A stretch of DNA of 64,000 nt from Amphibacillus xylanus NBRC 15112 (GCF_000307165.1 NC_018704.1:1612001-1676000), one strand, 5' to 3'. Shown: positions 15,760 through 26,965, counted from the first letter of the stretch. Notes: a model not told the origin generated them from the sequence alone. Made by a program: numbers and translations.

Positions 15760-18132
15760 TTATTCAGTTCGTAATGCTACAACTGGGTCTTTTTTAGCTG
15801 CCATTCTTGATGGAATGACACCTGCAATTAATGTCAGTGCCATGCTTCCTAAAATTAATATAATCGCAGCTGTCGCAGATAAGCTTGCTACATTTTCAAT
15901 TTCCGTTAACTGATATATCAATCTGTTAATTGGAATAATTAACAGGTATGAAATCAATATACCTAATGAACCAGAAATAAATCCAACAATAATTGTTTCG
16001 GCATTAAATACTCTTGAAATGTCTTTTTTGCGTGCTCCAACACTTCTAAGAATACCAATTTCCTTCGTTCGTTCAATAACTGAAACATAAGTAATAATCC
16101 CAATCATAATTGTTGAAACAATTAATGAAATTGCAGCAAATCCTACAAGTACATATGTGACAGTATTAATCATATCTGTCATAATGTCTCCTACCATTTC
16201 TGCTAAATCATTGTAGACAATTTGTTCTTCTTCATCCAAACCGTCATTATATTGATCCAAATACTCTTTAATTGCATCTTTTCCTTCAAAGTCAACTGGA
16301 TATATATTAATCCCGATTGGTGTTGTAGTAGCACCTAGATGAATTAATAGTTGCTCCTTCATTTCGTCTGATTGGAATGGTGTATTTGTTAATACATTTA
16401 TATCTGAATCTTTTTGTGCTTGTGTAATTTTCGATCCTTGTGCTTCAGCAATAATTCGTTCAGTTAATTCCTGTGTATAGATAAAACCTTCTGAGAAATA
16501 ACTTGTTGCTGCATCTTCTTTCACACGTAAAATCCCCGTAACGACTAAATCTAAACCATCTGCTTCATCATACAGTGTTCGATATTCAATTGGATTTGCA
16601 GGTGTAAAGAGACCATTCTCAGCCTCAGTATAATACACATCATTTGGTAATAACTTCAGCATTGTTTTACCGACAAAATCGGTTACATCATATTCTTCTT
16701 CTGTAAGTGCTAACTTTTCTAAAAATAATGTGCTTAATCGATTATATTCATCAACGACGATTGCAATTTCATTCTCAGCTTCAGGTAAGCGACTATTCTC
16801 ACCGATCAGATCATACAACTCCAAAATAAATTGATGATCTTTTGGCATCTCATACCAATGACTGAACCCCATAGATGGTCCAGAGAAACCACCCATCATT
16901 GAATTTTGTGACATTGTTTCGAATTTAACTACTCCATCAGTTCCTTCTGCTAATAAATTCACTCCGACGCCACGTGTAAAACTAATATTATTAACTGCTT
17001 CAGGTAATTCATTTTCGATATTCTCTACATAACTTAAAAAGTCATCAGTGAAAACATTTTTATGCATAATAAATGATTCTGAATAATCATATGCATAGAT
17101 CGTTGTGTCCTCAGGGAACTCTTCATATTTGCTATTGCTTTTCTCTGATCCTGGAGGTCCTAATTCTGAAAAATCAACAAATTGTTCATTTGTGTCGATC
17201 ATAATCGGGAAGTTAGCTAACGTATCACTTTGCATCACATCCAGCTGGTTAGATAAACCACTAGATAGAGCTAGTACAAGTGCTACACCGATAATCCCAA
17301 TACTTCCGGCAAATGATGTTAAAATCGTTCGACCTTTTTTCGTTAATAGGTTTTTAAATGATAGTGATAATGCAGTAAATAATGACATCGATGTTTTATC
17401 ACGTTTCTTTGGAGTCCTTGGTTGATTAATACTCGCTGAATCTTTCTTCTCGATTGGATCACTATCTGATTGAATTTCACCGTCTAAAAAGCGAATAATT
17501 CTCGAGCTATATTCATTAGCAATTTCCTCATTATGCGTAACCATTATGACTAATCGTTTCTTGGCGATTTCACGTAATATATTCATAACCTGTGTACTTG
17601 TTTTTGAATCTAGGGCGCCAGTTGGCTCATCAGCTAAAATGATGTCAGGATTATTAACTAATGCTCGCGCAATGGCAACACGCTGCATCTGTCCTCCTGA
17701 TAATTGATTCGGCTTCTTATGAATATGATCTGATAAGCCAACATCAGCTAGGGCTTCTTTTGCGCGAGCTTTTCGCTCACTATTTGATACACCAGAAAGT
17801 GTCATAGCTATTTCAACGTTTTGAAGCACTGATTGATGGCTAATTAAATTATAGTTTTGGAATACGAAACCAATTGAACGGTTACGGTATGCATCCCAGT
17901 CTCGATCTTTAAAGTGCTTCGTTGAAAGATTATTGATGACAAGATCACCCGCATCGTATTGGTCGAGCCCACCAATAATATTTAGTAAAGTTGTTTTACC
18001 AGATCCTGAAGGACCTAGAATCGATACAAATTCACTTTCTCTAAATTCTAACGAAATTCCTTTTAGGACTTTAATTGAACTATTTCCTGTCTTGTAAGAC
18101 TTCTCAATATTGACTAATTGCAATTTTCCCAA
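15760..18132 (-). CDS. MacB-like ABC transporter, fused ATPase and FtsX-type permease
   Basis: 790 residues. The N-terminal nucleotide-binding domain (about 1-220) has Walker [13 protein letters not shown], signature [15 protein letters not shown] and Walker [14 protein letters not shown]. It is followed by one membrane helix (about 265-290), a large extracytoplasmic domain (about 290-640) and three C-terminal helices with the FtsX fold. The likely role is export of, or resistance to, peptides or envelope-active compounds, with mechanotransmission as in MacB; the substrate cannot be told. It stands alone with its own terminator, in the dcw interval that usually holds murG and murB. Confidence 0.85.
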   Translation of the reverse strand: MGKLQLVNIEKSYKTGNSSIKVLKGISLEFRESEFVSILGPSGSGKTTLLNIIGGLDQYDAGDLVINNLSTKHFKDRDWDAYRNRSIGFVFQNYNLISHQSVLQNVEIAMTLSGVSNSERKARAKEALADVGLSDHIHKKPNQLSGGQMQRVAIARALVNNPDIILADEPTGALDSKTSTQVMNILREIAKKRLVIMVTHNEEIANEYSSRIIRFLDGEIQSDSDPIEKKDSASINQPRTPKKRDKTSMSLFTALSLSFKNLLTKKGRTILTSFAGSIGIIGVALVLALSSGLSNQLDVMQSDTLANFPIMIDTNEQFVDFSELGPPGSEKSNSKYEEFPEDTTIYAYDYSESFIMHKNVFTDDFLSYVENIENELPEAVNNISFTRGVGVNLLAEGTDGVVKFETMSQNSMMGGFSGPSMGFSHWYEMPKDHQFILELYDLIGENSRLPEAENEIAIVVDEYNRLSTLFLEKLALTEEEYDVTDFVGKTMLKLLPNDVYYTEAENGLFTPANPIEYRTLYDEADGLDLVVTGILRVKEDAATSYFSEGFIYTQELTERIIAEAQGSKITQAQKDSDINVLTNTPFQSDEMKEQLLIHLGATTTPIGINIYPVDFEGKDAIKEYLDQYNDGLDEEEQIVYNDLAEMVGDIMTDMINTVTYVLVGFAAISLIVSTIMIGIITYVSVIERTKEIGILRSVGARKKDISRVFNAETIIVGFISGSLGILISYLLIIPINRLIYQLTEIENVASLSATAAIILILGSMALTLIAGVIPSRMAAKKDPVVALRTE

Positions 18133-18367
18133 TAGATTTACCCCTTACTCTCTTCGATTTTTTTCTGTAATTTTAAATCAGAATCAAAAAACAACTACTC
18201 ATTACTTTATCCTGTTATATTATAGTGTACTTATAAATTGACCTAGACTAAATGATAAATGAGACAAATTCACAAGTCAATTAATAAGGATAAGTCGAAA
18301 AAGAGATCAACCTTTAACGTTTTATCAATCTAGTTAAAACAACTACATCCTATTTTTTACATATAAA

Positions 18368-18399
18368 ACCCGAACAATCTAGCTGAAAATTGTTCGGGT
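18368..18399 (-). terminator. Terminator after spoVE
   Basis: Perfect 11-bp stem ACCCGAACAAT (18368-18378) / ATTGTTCGGGT (18389-18399), then TTTTATATG on the minus strand. It ends the mraZ-spoVE block. The rest of the 18133-18428 gap shows no gene. Confidence 0.9.
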
Positions 18400-18428
18400 C
18401 TAGAATTACGGTTGATAAAACACTCAAT

Positions 18429-19526
18429 TTAATATTGTCCATAGCGACTAATATTTAATACAATGCCCATTGCAGCTAATGTTAATGTTAGCGATGAGCC
18501 TCCATAACTTAAAAATGGTAATGTAATACCTGTTACAGGAATTAATCCAATCACGACGCTAATATTAATAATCACTTGAAGACTCACTTGTAGGACAATA
18601 CCTATTGATAGCAGTGAGCCAAACTTATCAGGTGCATTAATGCCAATTTGGACACCTTTCCACAATAAATATAAGAATAGTAACAATATAATTGTTGCGC
18701 CAATAAAGCCTAATTCTTCAGCAATAATTGAAAAAATAAAATCATTGTGGGGTTCAGGTAAGTAAAAGTACTTTTGTAAACTATTACCGTATCCTAAACC
18801 AAATAACCCACCAGGGCCGATCGCATATAATGACTGAATGATTTGGAATCCATTACCTAAAGGATCATCCCACGGATTAATAAAAGCAGTAATTCGATTA
18901 ATTCGATATGGTGCCGATGCGATTAAGCCCGTTAACCCTGCTAGTCCCAAAATTGCCAAGAAAACAAAATGCTTTATTTGCGCACCTGCGATAAATAATA
19001 AAATAATACATGAACCAACTAGTATTAATCCAGTCCCTAAGTCTGGTTGTAACATAATTAAACCAAAGCAAAAAAAGATTAAAAGCAATAATGGTCCAAG
19101 TCCCTTTTTAAAGGATGTAATTTCTTTTTGTCGTTCTGCCACTCGATCAGACAAGAAGATTAATAAACCAAGTTTAATAAACTCAGCAGGCTGAATACTA
19201 AATGCGCCCACCCCAATCCAGCTCCTAGCACCACCTCTAACTAAACCGATACCAGGAATGAGGACAAGCACCAATAGTACAATACACGTAATCAAAATAT
19301 GCTTTGAATATTTACGCCACGTATGATAGGGAATATGACTAACAACAAACATGGCAATCAATCCAATTGTAGCAAATAAAAACTGTCGTTTCCCAAAATA
19401 CAATGGGTCATCAAATTTGTAGTTCGCCCAAATACTTGATGCACTATAAACCATTAAAATCCCCATTGTTACTAGCAAACAAATTACAATGACAAGCTTC
19501 CAATCAGCAAGTTGTTGTTTTCTCAT
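18429..19526 (-). CDS. spoVE: SpoVE, SEDS-family glycosyltransferase of the spore cortex
   Basis: 365 residues with about ten membrane helices. SEDS motifs: VYSASSIWANYKFDDP, GARSWIGVGAFSIQPAEFIKL, MLQPDLGTG, NPWDDPLGNGFQIIQSLYAIGPGGLFGLGYG, LPEPHNDFIFSIIAEELGF and LPFLSYGGSSL. The sequence follows B. subtilis SpoVE closely over its full length (366 residues there). SEDS proteins polymerise lipid II with a cognate class B PBP; SpoVD encoded nearby is the expected partner. FtsW would be encoded elsewhere. Confidence 0.93.
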   Translation of the reverse strand: MRKQQLADWKLVIVICLLVTMGILMVYSASSIWANYKFDDPLYFGKRQFLFATIGLIAMFVVSHIPYHTWRKYSKHILITCIVLLVLVLIPGIGLVRGGARSWIGVGAFSIQPAEFIKLGLLIFLSDRVAERQKEITSFKKGLGPLLLLIFFCFGLIMLQPDLGTGLILVGSCIILLFIAGAQIKHFVFLAILGLAGLTGLIASAPYRINRITAFINPWDDPLGNGFQIIQSLYAIGPGGLFGLGYGNSLQKYFYLPEPHNDFIFSIIAEELGFIGATIILLLFLYLLWKGVQIGINAPDKFGSLLSIGIVLQVSLQVIINISVVIGLIPVTGITLPFLSYGGSSLTLTLAAMGIVLNISRYGQY

Positions 19527-19573
19527 GCATTCACTTCCTAATTTAAGCAGGTGACTTTACCTGCATGTCCTTA

Positions 19574-20920
19574 TTAAAGTGTATGCACAAGCTCAATAAA
19601 CATGTCGCCACGTTCTTCAAAAGTTTTAAACTGGTCCCAGCTCGCACATGCTGGGGAGAGTAAAATCACGTCACCATTTTCTGATGCAGCATACGCAGCA
19701 TGAACCATTTGATCAAGGGTTTCTGCTTGTTCTATTATCTCAACTCCGGCTTTATGAGCCGCCTCAGCTAATTTGCTTGCAGTTTCACCATACAAAAACA
19801 TGCCTTTAACATTCGTTAAAAACGGGACCAAATCATCAAAAGCATTACCTCGATCCAAACCACCAGCAATAAGCATTGTAGGTTGTTTGAATGAAGCCAA
19901 TGCTTTTGAAGTTGCTAATATATTTGTTGCTTTTGAATCGTTATAAAATTGTCGTCCGTTTCTTTCAGTAACAAATTGTAATCGATGCCTAACACCAGCG
20001 AATGTTGTTAACGTCTGATTAATTCCCTCAAGATTCGCACCAACTAGTAGAGATGCAGCAATACTAGCTAAACAGTTGGCTAAATTGTGTTCACCGACTA
20101 AACGGATATCTGTTAATTTAATAATCTGTTGATCTTTAAAGTAAACATACTGCTCGTCTACCCAAGCTCCCTCTAACTGTTTGTCTTTGATACTAAACGG
20201 AACTAAGGTCGCCTTAGCCGATTGAATCAGTTGACACACTCTTGGGTCATCAGCGTTATACACTAAATAATCAGCTTCTGTTTGCTGATTAAAGATCATC
20301 GCTTTAGCCTCTTGATAGTTATTAAAGTCACCGTGATAATCTAAATGGGCTTCAAATAAATTCAGTAGTACAGATACTTTCGGACTGAAATGGTCAATCC
20401 CCATTAATTGAAATGAAGATAACTCTAATACTAATGTTTCATCTTCTTGAAGCTGCTCGGCAACTTCGACAGCTACTGTACCAATATTACCAGCAACTCT
20501 CGATTTCATCTTACTATTTGATAAGATATCATCGATTAACATTGTTGTCGTTGTCTTTCCGTTAGAGCCAGTAATGCCAATCACTGGTTGTGAGATTAAG
20601 TAACTCAAAAGCTCTATTTCTGTTCTTACTGGAATATTTCTATCTAGAGCGTTTGAGATTAATTCATTATGATATGGTATTCCAGGGCTTTTAATGACTA
20701 AATCAATGCCATCTAATAAAGATAGTGGGTGTTCACCGACAGTGATTTGAACACCCTGTTCTTTGAGCTTTATCAATTCGGGATTGGACAAATCAGCTTT
20801 TAAATCATTCGCAGTCACATTTAGTCCATTACGTAAAAGTACCTGACACGTTGCAATACCACTTTTAGCCAACCCTAATACTAATACATTTTTATATGGG
20901 AAATTATTTAACTGTCTCAT
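19574..20920 (-). CDS. murD: MurD, UDP-MurNAc-L-Ala:D-Glu ligase
   Basis: Adds D-glutamate to UDP-MurNAc-L-alanine in the cytoplasm. 448 residues. N-terminal Rossmann-like domain (KNVLVLGLAKSG), ATP P-loop GITGSNGKTTTTM (about 115), central catalytic segments (LELSSFQL, NLFEAHLDYHG), and a C-terminal domain with NDSKATN and LLSPACASWDQF. It starts one base after the mraY stop. Confidence 0.97.
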   Translation of the reverse strand: MRQLNNFPYKNVLVLGLAKSGIATCQVLLRNGLNVTANDLKADLSNPELIKLKEQGVQITVGEHPLSLLDGIDLVIKSPGIPYHNELISNALDRNIPVRTEIELLSYLISQPVIGITGSNGKTTTTMLIDDILSNSKMKSRVAGNIGTVAVEVAEQLQEDETLVLELSSFQLMGIDHFSPKVSVLLNLFEAHLDYHGDFNNYQEAKAMIFNQQTEADYLVYNADDPRVCQLIQSAKATLVPFSIKDKQLEGAWVDEQYVYFKDQQIIKLTDIRLVGEHNLANCLASIAASLLVGANLEGINQTLTTFAGVRHRLQFVTERNGRQFYNDSKATNILATSKALASFKQPTMLIAGGLDRGNAFDDLVPFLTNVKGMFLYGETASKLAEAAHKAGVEIIEQAETLDQMVHAAYAASENGDVILLSPACASWDQFKTFEERGDMFIELVHTL

Positions 20921-20921
20921 T

Positions 20922-21905
20922 TTATAGCCACACCTCTAAGAATAGTCCCAATGCAGCTAAGATAAAGCCCGTTAACCAAAATGTCATGACGACTTTCCAT
21001 TCGGACCAGCCTTTTAATTCAAAATGATGATGTAAAGGACTCATTAAGAAAACTCGTTTTCCACGTGTTTTAAATGAAACAACTTGGATCATCACAGATA
21101 AAGTTTCAGCAACGAAAACACCACCAATAATGACAAGTAAAATTTCTAATTGAAGAATGATCGCGATAGCTGCTAAAGCACCACCTAATGCTAGTGAGCC
21201 TGTATCTCCCATGAATACTTTTGCAGGGTGAGCATTAAACATTAGAAATCCTAACAATGCTCCAACGATTGCCAATGAAAAAACAGCTACTTCGAATTGC
21301 GGGACTACTGAAGCTGCTAAAATACCAAAAGCACCAAAAGCAATGACAGCATTTCCTGACACTAGTCCATCTAAACCATCTGTTAAATTAACCGCATTAG
21401 ATGTTCCAACCATCATGAATACGACGAAAATTGGGTAAAGAAAACCTAATTCTAATTCAAAATTTGTTCCTGGAATTGCTAAAGCAGTTGAAATATCTTG
21501 CGTTCGCAAAATTAAATAGAATAAAATCGCAATCGCCAATTGACCGAATAACTTTTGTTTTGATGTTAGTCCTAAATTTCTTTTTAGAACAACGATGATA
21601 AAATCATCAATAAAGCCGATTAATCCATATCCTAACAAGACGAGTAAAATTAAAGTTGTTTCGACTGTAAATAGATCGTCAAGAAAATAATTTAGTACAA
21701 ACAATGAAGTTAGTACAGTGCTTAAAATAATGACGATCCCACCCATTGTTGGCGTTCCAGATTTTTTCTGGTGAGATTTAGGGCCTTCTTCACGAATACT
21801 TTGACCAAATTTCAATCGTTTCAAAAATGGAATAAAGATTGGTGAAGCAAGGACGGTGATTAAAAATGCAATCCCAATTGTAAAAACTAAAAAATTCTCA
21901 TTCAT
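20922..21905 (-). CDS. mraY: MraY, phospho-MurNAc-pentapeptide translocase
   Basis: Integral membrane enzyme that makes lipid I from UDP-MurNAc-pentapeptide and undecaprenyl phosphate. 327 residues, about ten helices. Motifs GTPTMGGI (about 52), the aspartate pair [30 protein letters not shown] and the histidine cluster [15 protein letters not shown] are all complete. The ATG follows AGGAGG. Confidence 0.97.
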   Translation of the reverse strand: MNENFLVFTIGIAFLITVLASPIFIPFLKRLKFGQSIREEGPKSHQKKSGTPTMGGIVIILSTVLTSLFVLNYFLDDLFTVETTLILLVLLGYGLIGFIDDFIIVVLKRNLGLTSKQKLFGQLAIAILFYLILRTQDISTALAIPGTNFELELGFLYPIFVVFMMVGTSNAVNLTDGLDGLVSGNAVIAFGAFGILAASVVPQFEVAVFSLAIVGALLGFLMFNAHPAKVFMGDTGSLALGGALAAIAIILQLEILLVIIGGVFVAETLSVMIQVVSFKTRGKRVFLMSPLHHHFELKGWSEWKVVMTFWLTGFILAALGLFLEVWL

Positions 21906-21960
21906 TTTCTGTTCCTCCTAAAATAACCGATTAACCGCCCAAACGATAAATCTTCTTTCA

Positions 21961-23310
21961 TTAATTATCCTGTAATAGTGCATCAACAATTTTTTCTAGT
22001 CTCATTCCTCTTGATGCTTTAAAAAGAATAACTGTTCCTTCTCTTTGTTTTGCTTCTAATTGTTTAATAAGTTCATCAACTGAGTCAAAATGCTGTGACG
22101 GAATAGACGTAGCTTGACTGATGTTCTTTGCATTTTCACCAATTGTATATAGACAATTAATTTCAGGTGGTATTATTTGACCAACTTGCTTGTGATAACT
22201 AGCAGCATTTTCACCTAACTCAAACATATCCCCTAAAACAAGTACTTTTTCATGATAGCCTTCTAATTGTGCTAACGTTTCAATTGTCACTTTCATTGAT
22301 GTCGGGGAAGCATTATAGGCGTCATTTATAATTGTGACACCGTTTTTCCCTGTCTGTTTCTCAAATCGCATCTGTGTCACTTCAATTTGTTCTAAGCCTT
22401 TTTGGATTTGTTCAACAGTTAAACCGAGTGAAAGACCAACAACAAAGCTATAGGTTGCGTTTTTCGCTTGGTGTTTTCCTAGTAATGGAACGGTAAAGCA
22501 ATGACTATAATCATTGATCACAAACTCAGTTTCATGTTCCAATAGTTTAAATTGACTAATAGAATAGTCATTTGATCTATTAAACCCAACTGACTTCGCT
22601 TCAAATGGATACTCGCGAGCTAATAGTGGCTCGTCGCCATCATAAATTAACAGACCCTTAGTCTTAAATTGAGAAGTAACTTCTAATTTAGCTTTGGCAA
22701 TCCCTTCTCTAGATCCAAGATGTTCAATATGGGATTCACCGATATTTGTAATAATCGCGATGTCTGGTTGAGCAATCTTCGTTAAATCCTCGATCTCACC
22801 GAAATGATTCATACCCATCTCTAAAATAAGGACTTCAGTAGCTTCCGGCATCGCTAATACTGTTAAAGGTAAACCGATATGATTATTAAAGTTACCTTTT
22901 GTACAGTGAGATTTAAAGTAATGGCGAGAAATCGCATATACTAAATCTTTTGTTGTTGTTTTACCATTAGATCCTGTTATAGCGACTACTTTAGGATTAA
23001 CAAATCTCAAATAAATTCTAGCTAACTCTTGTAATCCAATTAATGTGTCTGCAACTCGAATTAACGGGAAGCTAGGATCAATTCCTTTCGGTCGCGGATA
23101 ACTTTCCTGCCACAGTGCTGCCTTCGCACCTTGTTTGACTGCTGTATCAATAAAGTCATGCCCGTCAAAACTTTCTCCTACTAATGGGATAAACAATTTA
23201 TCCTCGAGTGACTGACGTGTATCTGTTCCAACCCCTTCAATTCCGGTAACATTTACCCAATCTCCGTCAAGCTTATGCGGGAGTTGTTCAATTATCTTTT
23301 CAAATGGCAC
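21961..23310 (-). CDS. murF: MurF, UDP-MurNAc-tripeptide:D-Ala-D-Ala ligase
   Basis: Adds D-Ala-D-Ala to the tripeptide precursor. 449 residues. ATP loop AITGSNGKTTTKDLV (about 110), LEMGMNHFGEIEDL, NIGESHIEHLGSREGIAKAK, INDAYNASPTSM and the C-terminal LGDMFELGENA. A GTG start at 23310 follows GAGGTGGAG. In B. subtilis murF is remote from dcw (next to ddl); here it sits between murE and mraY, the arrangement common outside Bacillus. Confidence 0.96.
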   Translation of the reverse strand: MPFEKIIEQLPHKLDGDWVNVTGIEGVGTDTRQSLEDKLFIPLVGESFDGHDFIDTAVKQGAKAALWQESYPRPKGIDPSFPLIRVADTLIGLQELARIYLRFVNPKVVAITGSNGKTTTKDLVYAISRHYFKSHCTKGNFNNHIGLPLTVLAMPEATEVLILEMGMNHFGEIEDLTKIAQPDIAIITNIGESHIEHLGSREGIAKAKLEVTSQFKTKGLLIYDGDEPLLAREYPFEAKSVGFNRSNDYSISQFKLLEHETEFVINDYSHCFTVPLLGKHQAKNATYSFVVGLSLGLTVEQIQKGLEQIEVTQMRFEKQTGKNGVTIINDAYNASPTSMKVTIETLAQLEGYHEKVLVLGDMFELGENAASYHKQVGQIIPPEINCLYTIGENAKNISQATSIPSQHFDSVDELIKQLEAKQREGTVILFKASRGMRLEKIVDALLQDN

Positions 23311-23327
23311 CTGACTCCACCTCTATT

Positions 23328-24803
23328 TCACTGTAATTTATTTAATATTGCTTCTTGAGCAACTAGATAATCATTGAATGGTAACGTTTCTTTTCCAATC
23401 GTTTGAGTTGTCTCATGACCTTTACCAGCAATTAAGACAACATCACCGGATTTTGCTAAATTTATCGCATATTCAATCGCTTTTTTACGATCCACTTCTA
23501 CAGTATATTCCTTGCCTGTTAAACCCGCTTCCATATCGGATATAATCGTGAGTGGATCTTCAGTTCTTGGATTATCTGACGTCAAAATTAAATAATCAGC
23601 ATGATCCTCTCCAACTTTAGCCATTAACGGTCGCTTCGTGCGATCGCGATCTCCTCCACAACCAACTACTAAATATATTTTTTGAGTTGCGAACGTGCGA
23701 ATTGTCGTCAATACATTCCCCAATGAATCTGGTGTGTGAGCAAAATCAACAATGACACTAAAATCATGATCACCTTTAACAGTTTCAAAGCGACCAGGGA
23801 CACCATTTGATTGTGATAATGCCAGTCTAATTGTTGCTAATGATACGCCAGATATATATGCAGTCGCAATCGCTGCTAGCATATTATAAATATTAAATTT
23901 ACCGATTAAAGGTGTTGTAATGTCAATCTGCTGTTCACCTGTATCAAGTGTGAATTGGGTTCCATTTGCAGTTAGTTGTATGTTTCTAGCGGTGAAATCC
24001 GCTTCTTGGTCAATTCCATAAGTAATAACACGCTGACTTGTCGCATTAATGAAATCATTTGCATACTGATCATCTTGATTAATAATAGCAAATTTAGGCT
24101 GCTCTAACTGATAGCGATTGCCTAAATGACTAAATAAGCGTAATTTAGCCGCTAAATAATCGTCCATTGTTTCATGGAAGTCTAAATGATCTTGGCTCAG
24201 ATTAGTATAGACAGCGATGTCGAAGTCACACCCATTCACACGACCTAGTTCAAGGGCGTGAGAAGAAACCTCCATCATACAGTGATCAATATTTTGTTCA
24301 ACCATTTTTCTAAAGCTATGCTGGAGATATGATGGTTCTGGTGTTGTATTTGCAATTGGGTAAACCTGATCACCGATTTTCATTTGGATTGTACCAATTA
24401 CAGCAGTACTTTCTTCGTTACATCTGAAAATCTCATCTAGTAAATACGTTACAGAGGTTTTTCCATTTGTACCTGTTACACCAATAAGGTGTAGTTGATT
24501 TGATGGAAAATCATAAAAGTAATTTGCTATTAAACTTAATGTTTGTTTAGTATCTTTAACATATAAAACAGGGACATCATTTCTGTTCAGTTCTTTCTCA
24601 GCAATAATTGCTACTGCACCATTTTTAATGGCTTGATCGACAAAATCATGTCCATCAACAGTATAACCACTAATACAGACAAACAAATCCGATTCTGTTA
24701 CTTTTTGAGAATTGACCTGGATACCTTTAATTTCTGGATTCACATTAAATTTAGGTTGATTAATGACTGATAAGTAACTAGCAATTTCATTTAAGGTTTT
24801 CAT
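23328..24803 (-). CDS. murE: MurE, UDP-MurNAc-L-Ala-D-Glu:meso-diaminopimelate ligase
   Basis: Adds the third stem-peptide residue. 491 residues. ATP loop GVTGTNGKTSVTYL, DHCMMEVSSHAL, YTNLSQDHLDFH, FAHTPDSLGNVL. The specificity motif reads TSDNPRTEDP, and DNPR is the hallmark of meso-DAP-adding MurE, so the wall is of the DAP type. The start is the ATG at 24803. Confidence 0.96.
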   Translation of the reverse strand: MKTLNEIASYLSVINQPKFNVNPEIKGIQVNSQKVTESDLFVCISGYTVDGHDFVDQAIKNGAVAIIAEKELNRNDVPVLYVKDTKQTLSLIANYFYDFPSNQLHLIGVTGTNGKTSVTYLLDEIFRCNEESTAVIGTIQMKIGDQVYPIANTTPEPSYLQHSFRKMVEQNIDHCMMEVSSHALELGRVNGCDFDIAVYTNLSQDHLDFHETMDDYLAAKLRLFSHLGNRYQLEQPKFAIINQDDQYANDFINATSQRVITYGIDQEADFTARNIQLTANGTQFTLDTGEQQIDITTPLIGKFNIYNMLAAIATAYISGVSLATIRLALSQSNGVPGRFETVKGDHDFSVIVDFAHTPDSLGNVLTTIRTFATQKIYLVVGCGGDRDRTKRPLMAKVGEDHADYLILTSDNPRTEDPLTIISDMEAGLTGKEYTVEVDRKKAIEYAINLAKSGDVVLIAGKGHETTQTIGKETLPFNDYLVAQEAILNKLQ

Positions 24804-24845
24804 ATACAATCCCTACTTTTTTATATATTGTGAATGAAAAAAGTC

Positions 24846-24865
24846 GACACTCTAATTGGAGTGCC
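24846..24865 (-). terminator. Hairpin between spoVD and murE
   Basis: Stem GACACTC (24846-24852) / GAGTGCC (24859-24865), followed on the minus strand by CGACTTTTTT. It fits a weak intrinsic terminator that would partly uncouple murE and later genes from spoVD. Confidence 0.55.
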
Positions 24866-24929
24866 GATCACTAAAACGTGAATAAACACACAGTAAACAT
24901 TATAACAAATTAATGTTAAACTGGCACGA

Positions 24930-26864
24930 TTATTCCTGATTATATTCATTGCCGAACAATAAGCGAATCGTTTCTCCCATTGGGATTTTTTCTCCTGGTC
25001 CAGGAGCTTGCTCAACAATGATATCTCCTGTTCCAACCGATTCAATTGACAGCTGAGTTAAATAGTTCATTAAATCTTTTTTGGTTAAACCAATCAAGTT
25101 AGGTACTTCAACAAGCGGTTGCTCTGGCCAACGATACTCTTTATCTAAACCGTCTTTGCGTCTCTCTACTCCCATTGATTGTAAACTGTCTTCAATAATA
25201 TTACCGACAATTGGTGCTGCTACAACGCCACCAAATTGTGATACGTTTTTCGGATTATCAACTGCAACATAGACAACGATTTGAGGATCATCTGCCGGTG
25301 CAAAGCCAATAAATGAAACAATATAATTATTGACCAAATATCTCCCATCAGTTCCGACCTTTTGGGCTGTTCCTGTTTTACCTCCTACGCGATAACCGTC
25401 AACATACGCGCCTCGTCCCGTTCCTTGTGCAACAACACTTTCTAACGCTTCACGGAGCTCAATTGAAGTTTGCTCAGATATTACTTGATTTTTAAATACC
25501 GGCTCAATTTGTTCAATAGTTTTTCCAGTTCTAGAGTCAATCCAGCTATCGACGACATACGGTTGATAAAGCTTTCCACCATTAACCGCTGCAGATACAG
25601 CCATCACCTGTTGGATCGGTGTGACTGATACACCTTGTCCAAAGGAAGTCGTACCTAACTCAACCGGACCAACTCGATCACGCGAGAATAAAATTCCGCT
25701 CGCTTCTCCGGCTAAATCAACATTTGTTTTAACACCAAAACCAAACGCATCAATGTAATCAAATAAATTATCAACCCCTAAACGCTGTCCTAAATCGACA
25801 AATCCGGGGTTACAGGAATTTTGTGCTACTTCCAAATAGGTTTGACTACCATGCCCTCCATGCTTCCAGCAACGCAGTCGTGCTCCACCTACTTCAATGT
25901 GTCCTTTATCAAAGTAACGGTCTTTTTCCAAATCAATCACTTTTTCTTCTAAAGCAGCAGCTAGCGTAATAATCTTAAAGGTTGACCCTGGTTCATACGT
26001 ACTCCAAATCGGGTAATTTCGGTTATAGACTTCCGCATCGAATTTTTGATAATGTTCAGGGTGAAACGTTGGGCGAGATGCCATTGCTAAAATTGCACCT
26101 GTATTTGGATCTACCGCCAATGCCCAGGCACCATCAGGTTGATAAGTGGCTTCGGCGATATCAAGTTCTCGTTCAACGATAGTTTGCACATTAAGATCAA
26201 TTGTTAGCTTTAAATCATCTCCATCGATTGGCTCTTGATAAGTATCTGATAGATTAGGCAAACGGCCTCCTTTAGCATCAGAATAAAACGACAGACGACC
26301 TGGTGTTCCAGTTAATTTTTGATTATGAAACAGTTCTAAACCAACTAAACCTTGATTATCAATTCCACTAAACCCTAATACATGAGATAGTAGTGTATCA
26401 TGCGGATAATGACGTTTTGAATCTTCAGCTAAATAGACGCCATCTAAATTTAGATCAATAATCTTTCGTGCTTGTTCATCTGTTAATTTACGTCCCTCAC
26501 TAAATCGAACAATACTAATATTTTGTTCTAAATAGCCGAGCATGACTTCAGGATCCATTTCTAGTATTTCGGCAAGTATTGACGCTGTTTCATTTTTGTC
26601 ATTAACCTGTCTGGGAACAATCATCACTGTAGGTGCTGATTTATTTTCTACTAAAACTTCTCCATTTCGATCTAGAATTCTACCACGCTCTGCTTCATAT
26701 TTTATATCTCTAGTCCACGACATTTCTGCTAATTCCGTTAATTCTGGACCTTTAACAAATTGGACATACATCAGTCTAATCAAAACAACCATTAAGATCG
26801 TTATAGCAATGAAAAATACAGTGACTATTCGCTTTCGAATTGTCATATGTGATACATGTTTCAT
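24930..26864 (-). CDS. spoVD: SpoVD, sporulation class B penicillin-binding protein
   Basis: 644 residues: N-terminal membrane helix (about 12-32), dimerisation domain (RGRILDRNGEVLVEN), transpeptidase domain with the three active-site motifs STFK (near residue 295), SCN and KTGTAQK, and a single C-terminal PASTA domain (VPNLIGLTKKDLMNYL...EQAPGPGEKIPMG). One PASTA distinguishes it from PbpB, which has two. It works with SpoVE in cortex synthesis. Confidence 0.92.
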   Translation of the reverse strand: MKHVSHMTIRKRIVTVFFIAITILMVVLIRLMYVQFVKGPELTELAEMSWTRDIKYEAERGRILDRNGEVLVENKSAPTVMIVPRQVNDKNETASILAEILEMDPEVMLGYLEQNISIVRFSEGRKLTDEQARKIIDLNLDGVYLAEDSKRHYPHDTLLSHVLGFSGIDNQGLVGLELFHNQKLTGTPGRLSFYSDAKGGRLPNLSDTYQEPIDGDDLKLTIDLNVQTIVERELDIAEATYQPDGAWALAVDPNTGAILAMASRPTFHPEHYQKFDAEVYNRNYPIWSTYEPGSTFKIITLAAALEEKVIDLEKDRYFDKGHIEVGGARLRCWKHGGHGSQTYLEVAQNSCNPGFVDLGQRLGVDNLFDYIDAFGFGVKTNVDLAGEASGILFSRDRVGPVELGTTSFGQGVSVTPIQQVMAVSAAVNGGKLYQPYVVDSWIDSRTGKTIEQIEPVFKNQVISEQTSIELREALESVVAQGTGRGAYVDGYRVGGKTGTAQKVGTDGRYLVNNYIVSFIGFAPADDPQIVVYVAVDNPKNVSQFGGVVAAPIVGNIIEDSLQSMGVERRKDGLDKEYRWPEQPLVEVPNLIGLTKKDLMNYLTQLSIESVGTGDIIVEQAPGPGEKIPMGETIRLLFGNEYNQE

Positions 26865-26965
26865 TATTTAACACCTCACCTATAAAATAATGACTGATTG
26901 TATCTAAATATATGACAAGTATTATTGAATAGTACACTGTATTTATTTTTCACTCAGTTTGAATA

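Noticed and set aside
24821-25045. 74-residue open frame at the 3' end of spoVD
   Set aside because: Runs in another frame over the PASTA domain of SpoVD and ends in the hairpin region; no evidence of coding.
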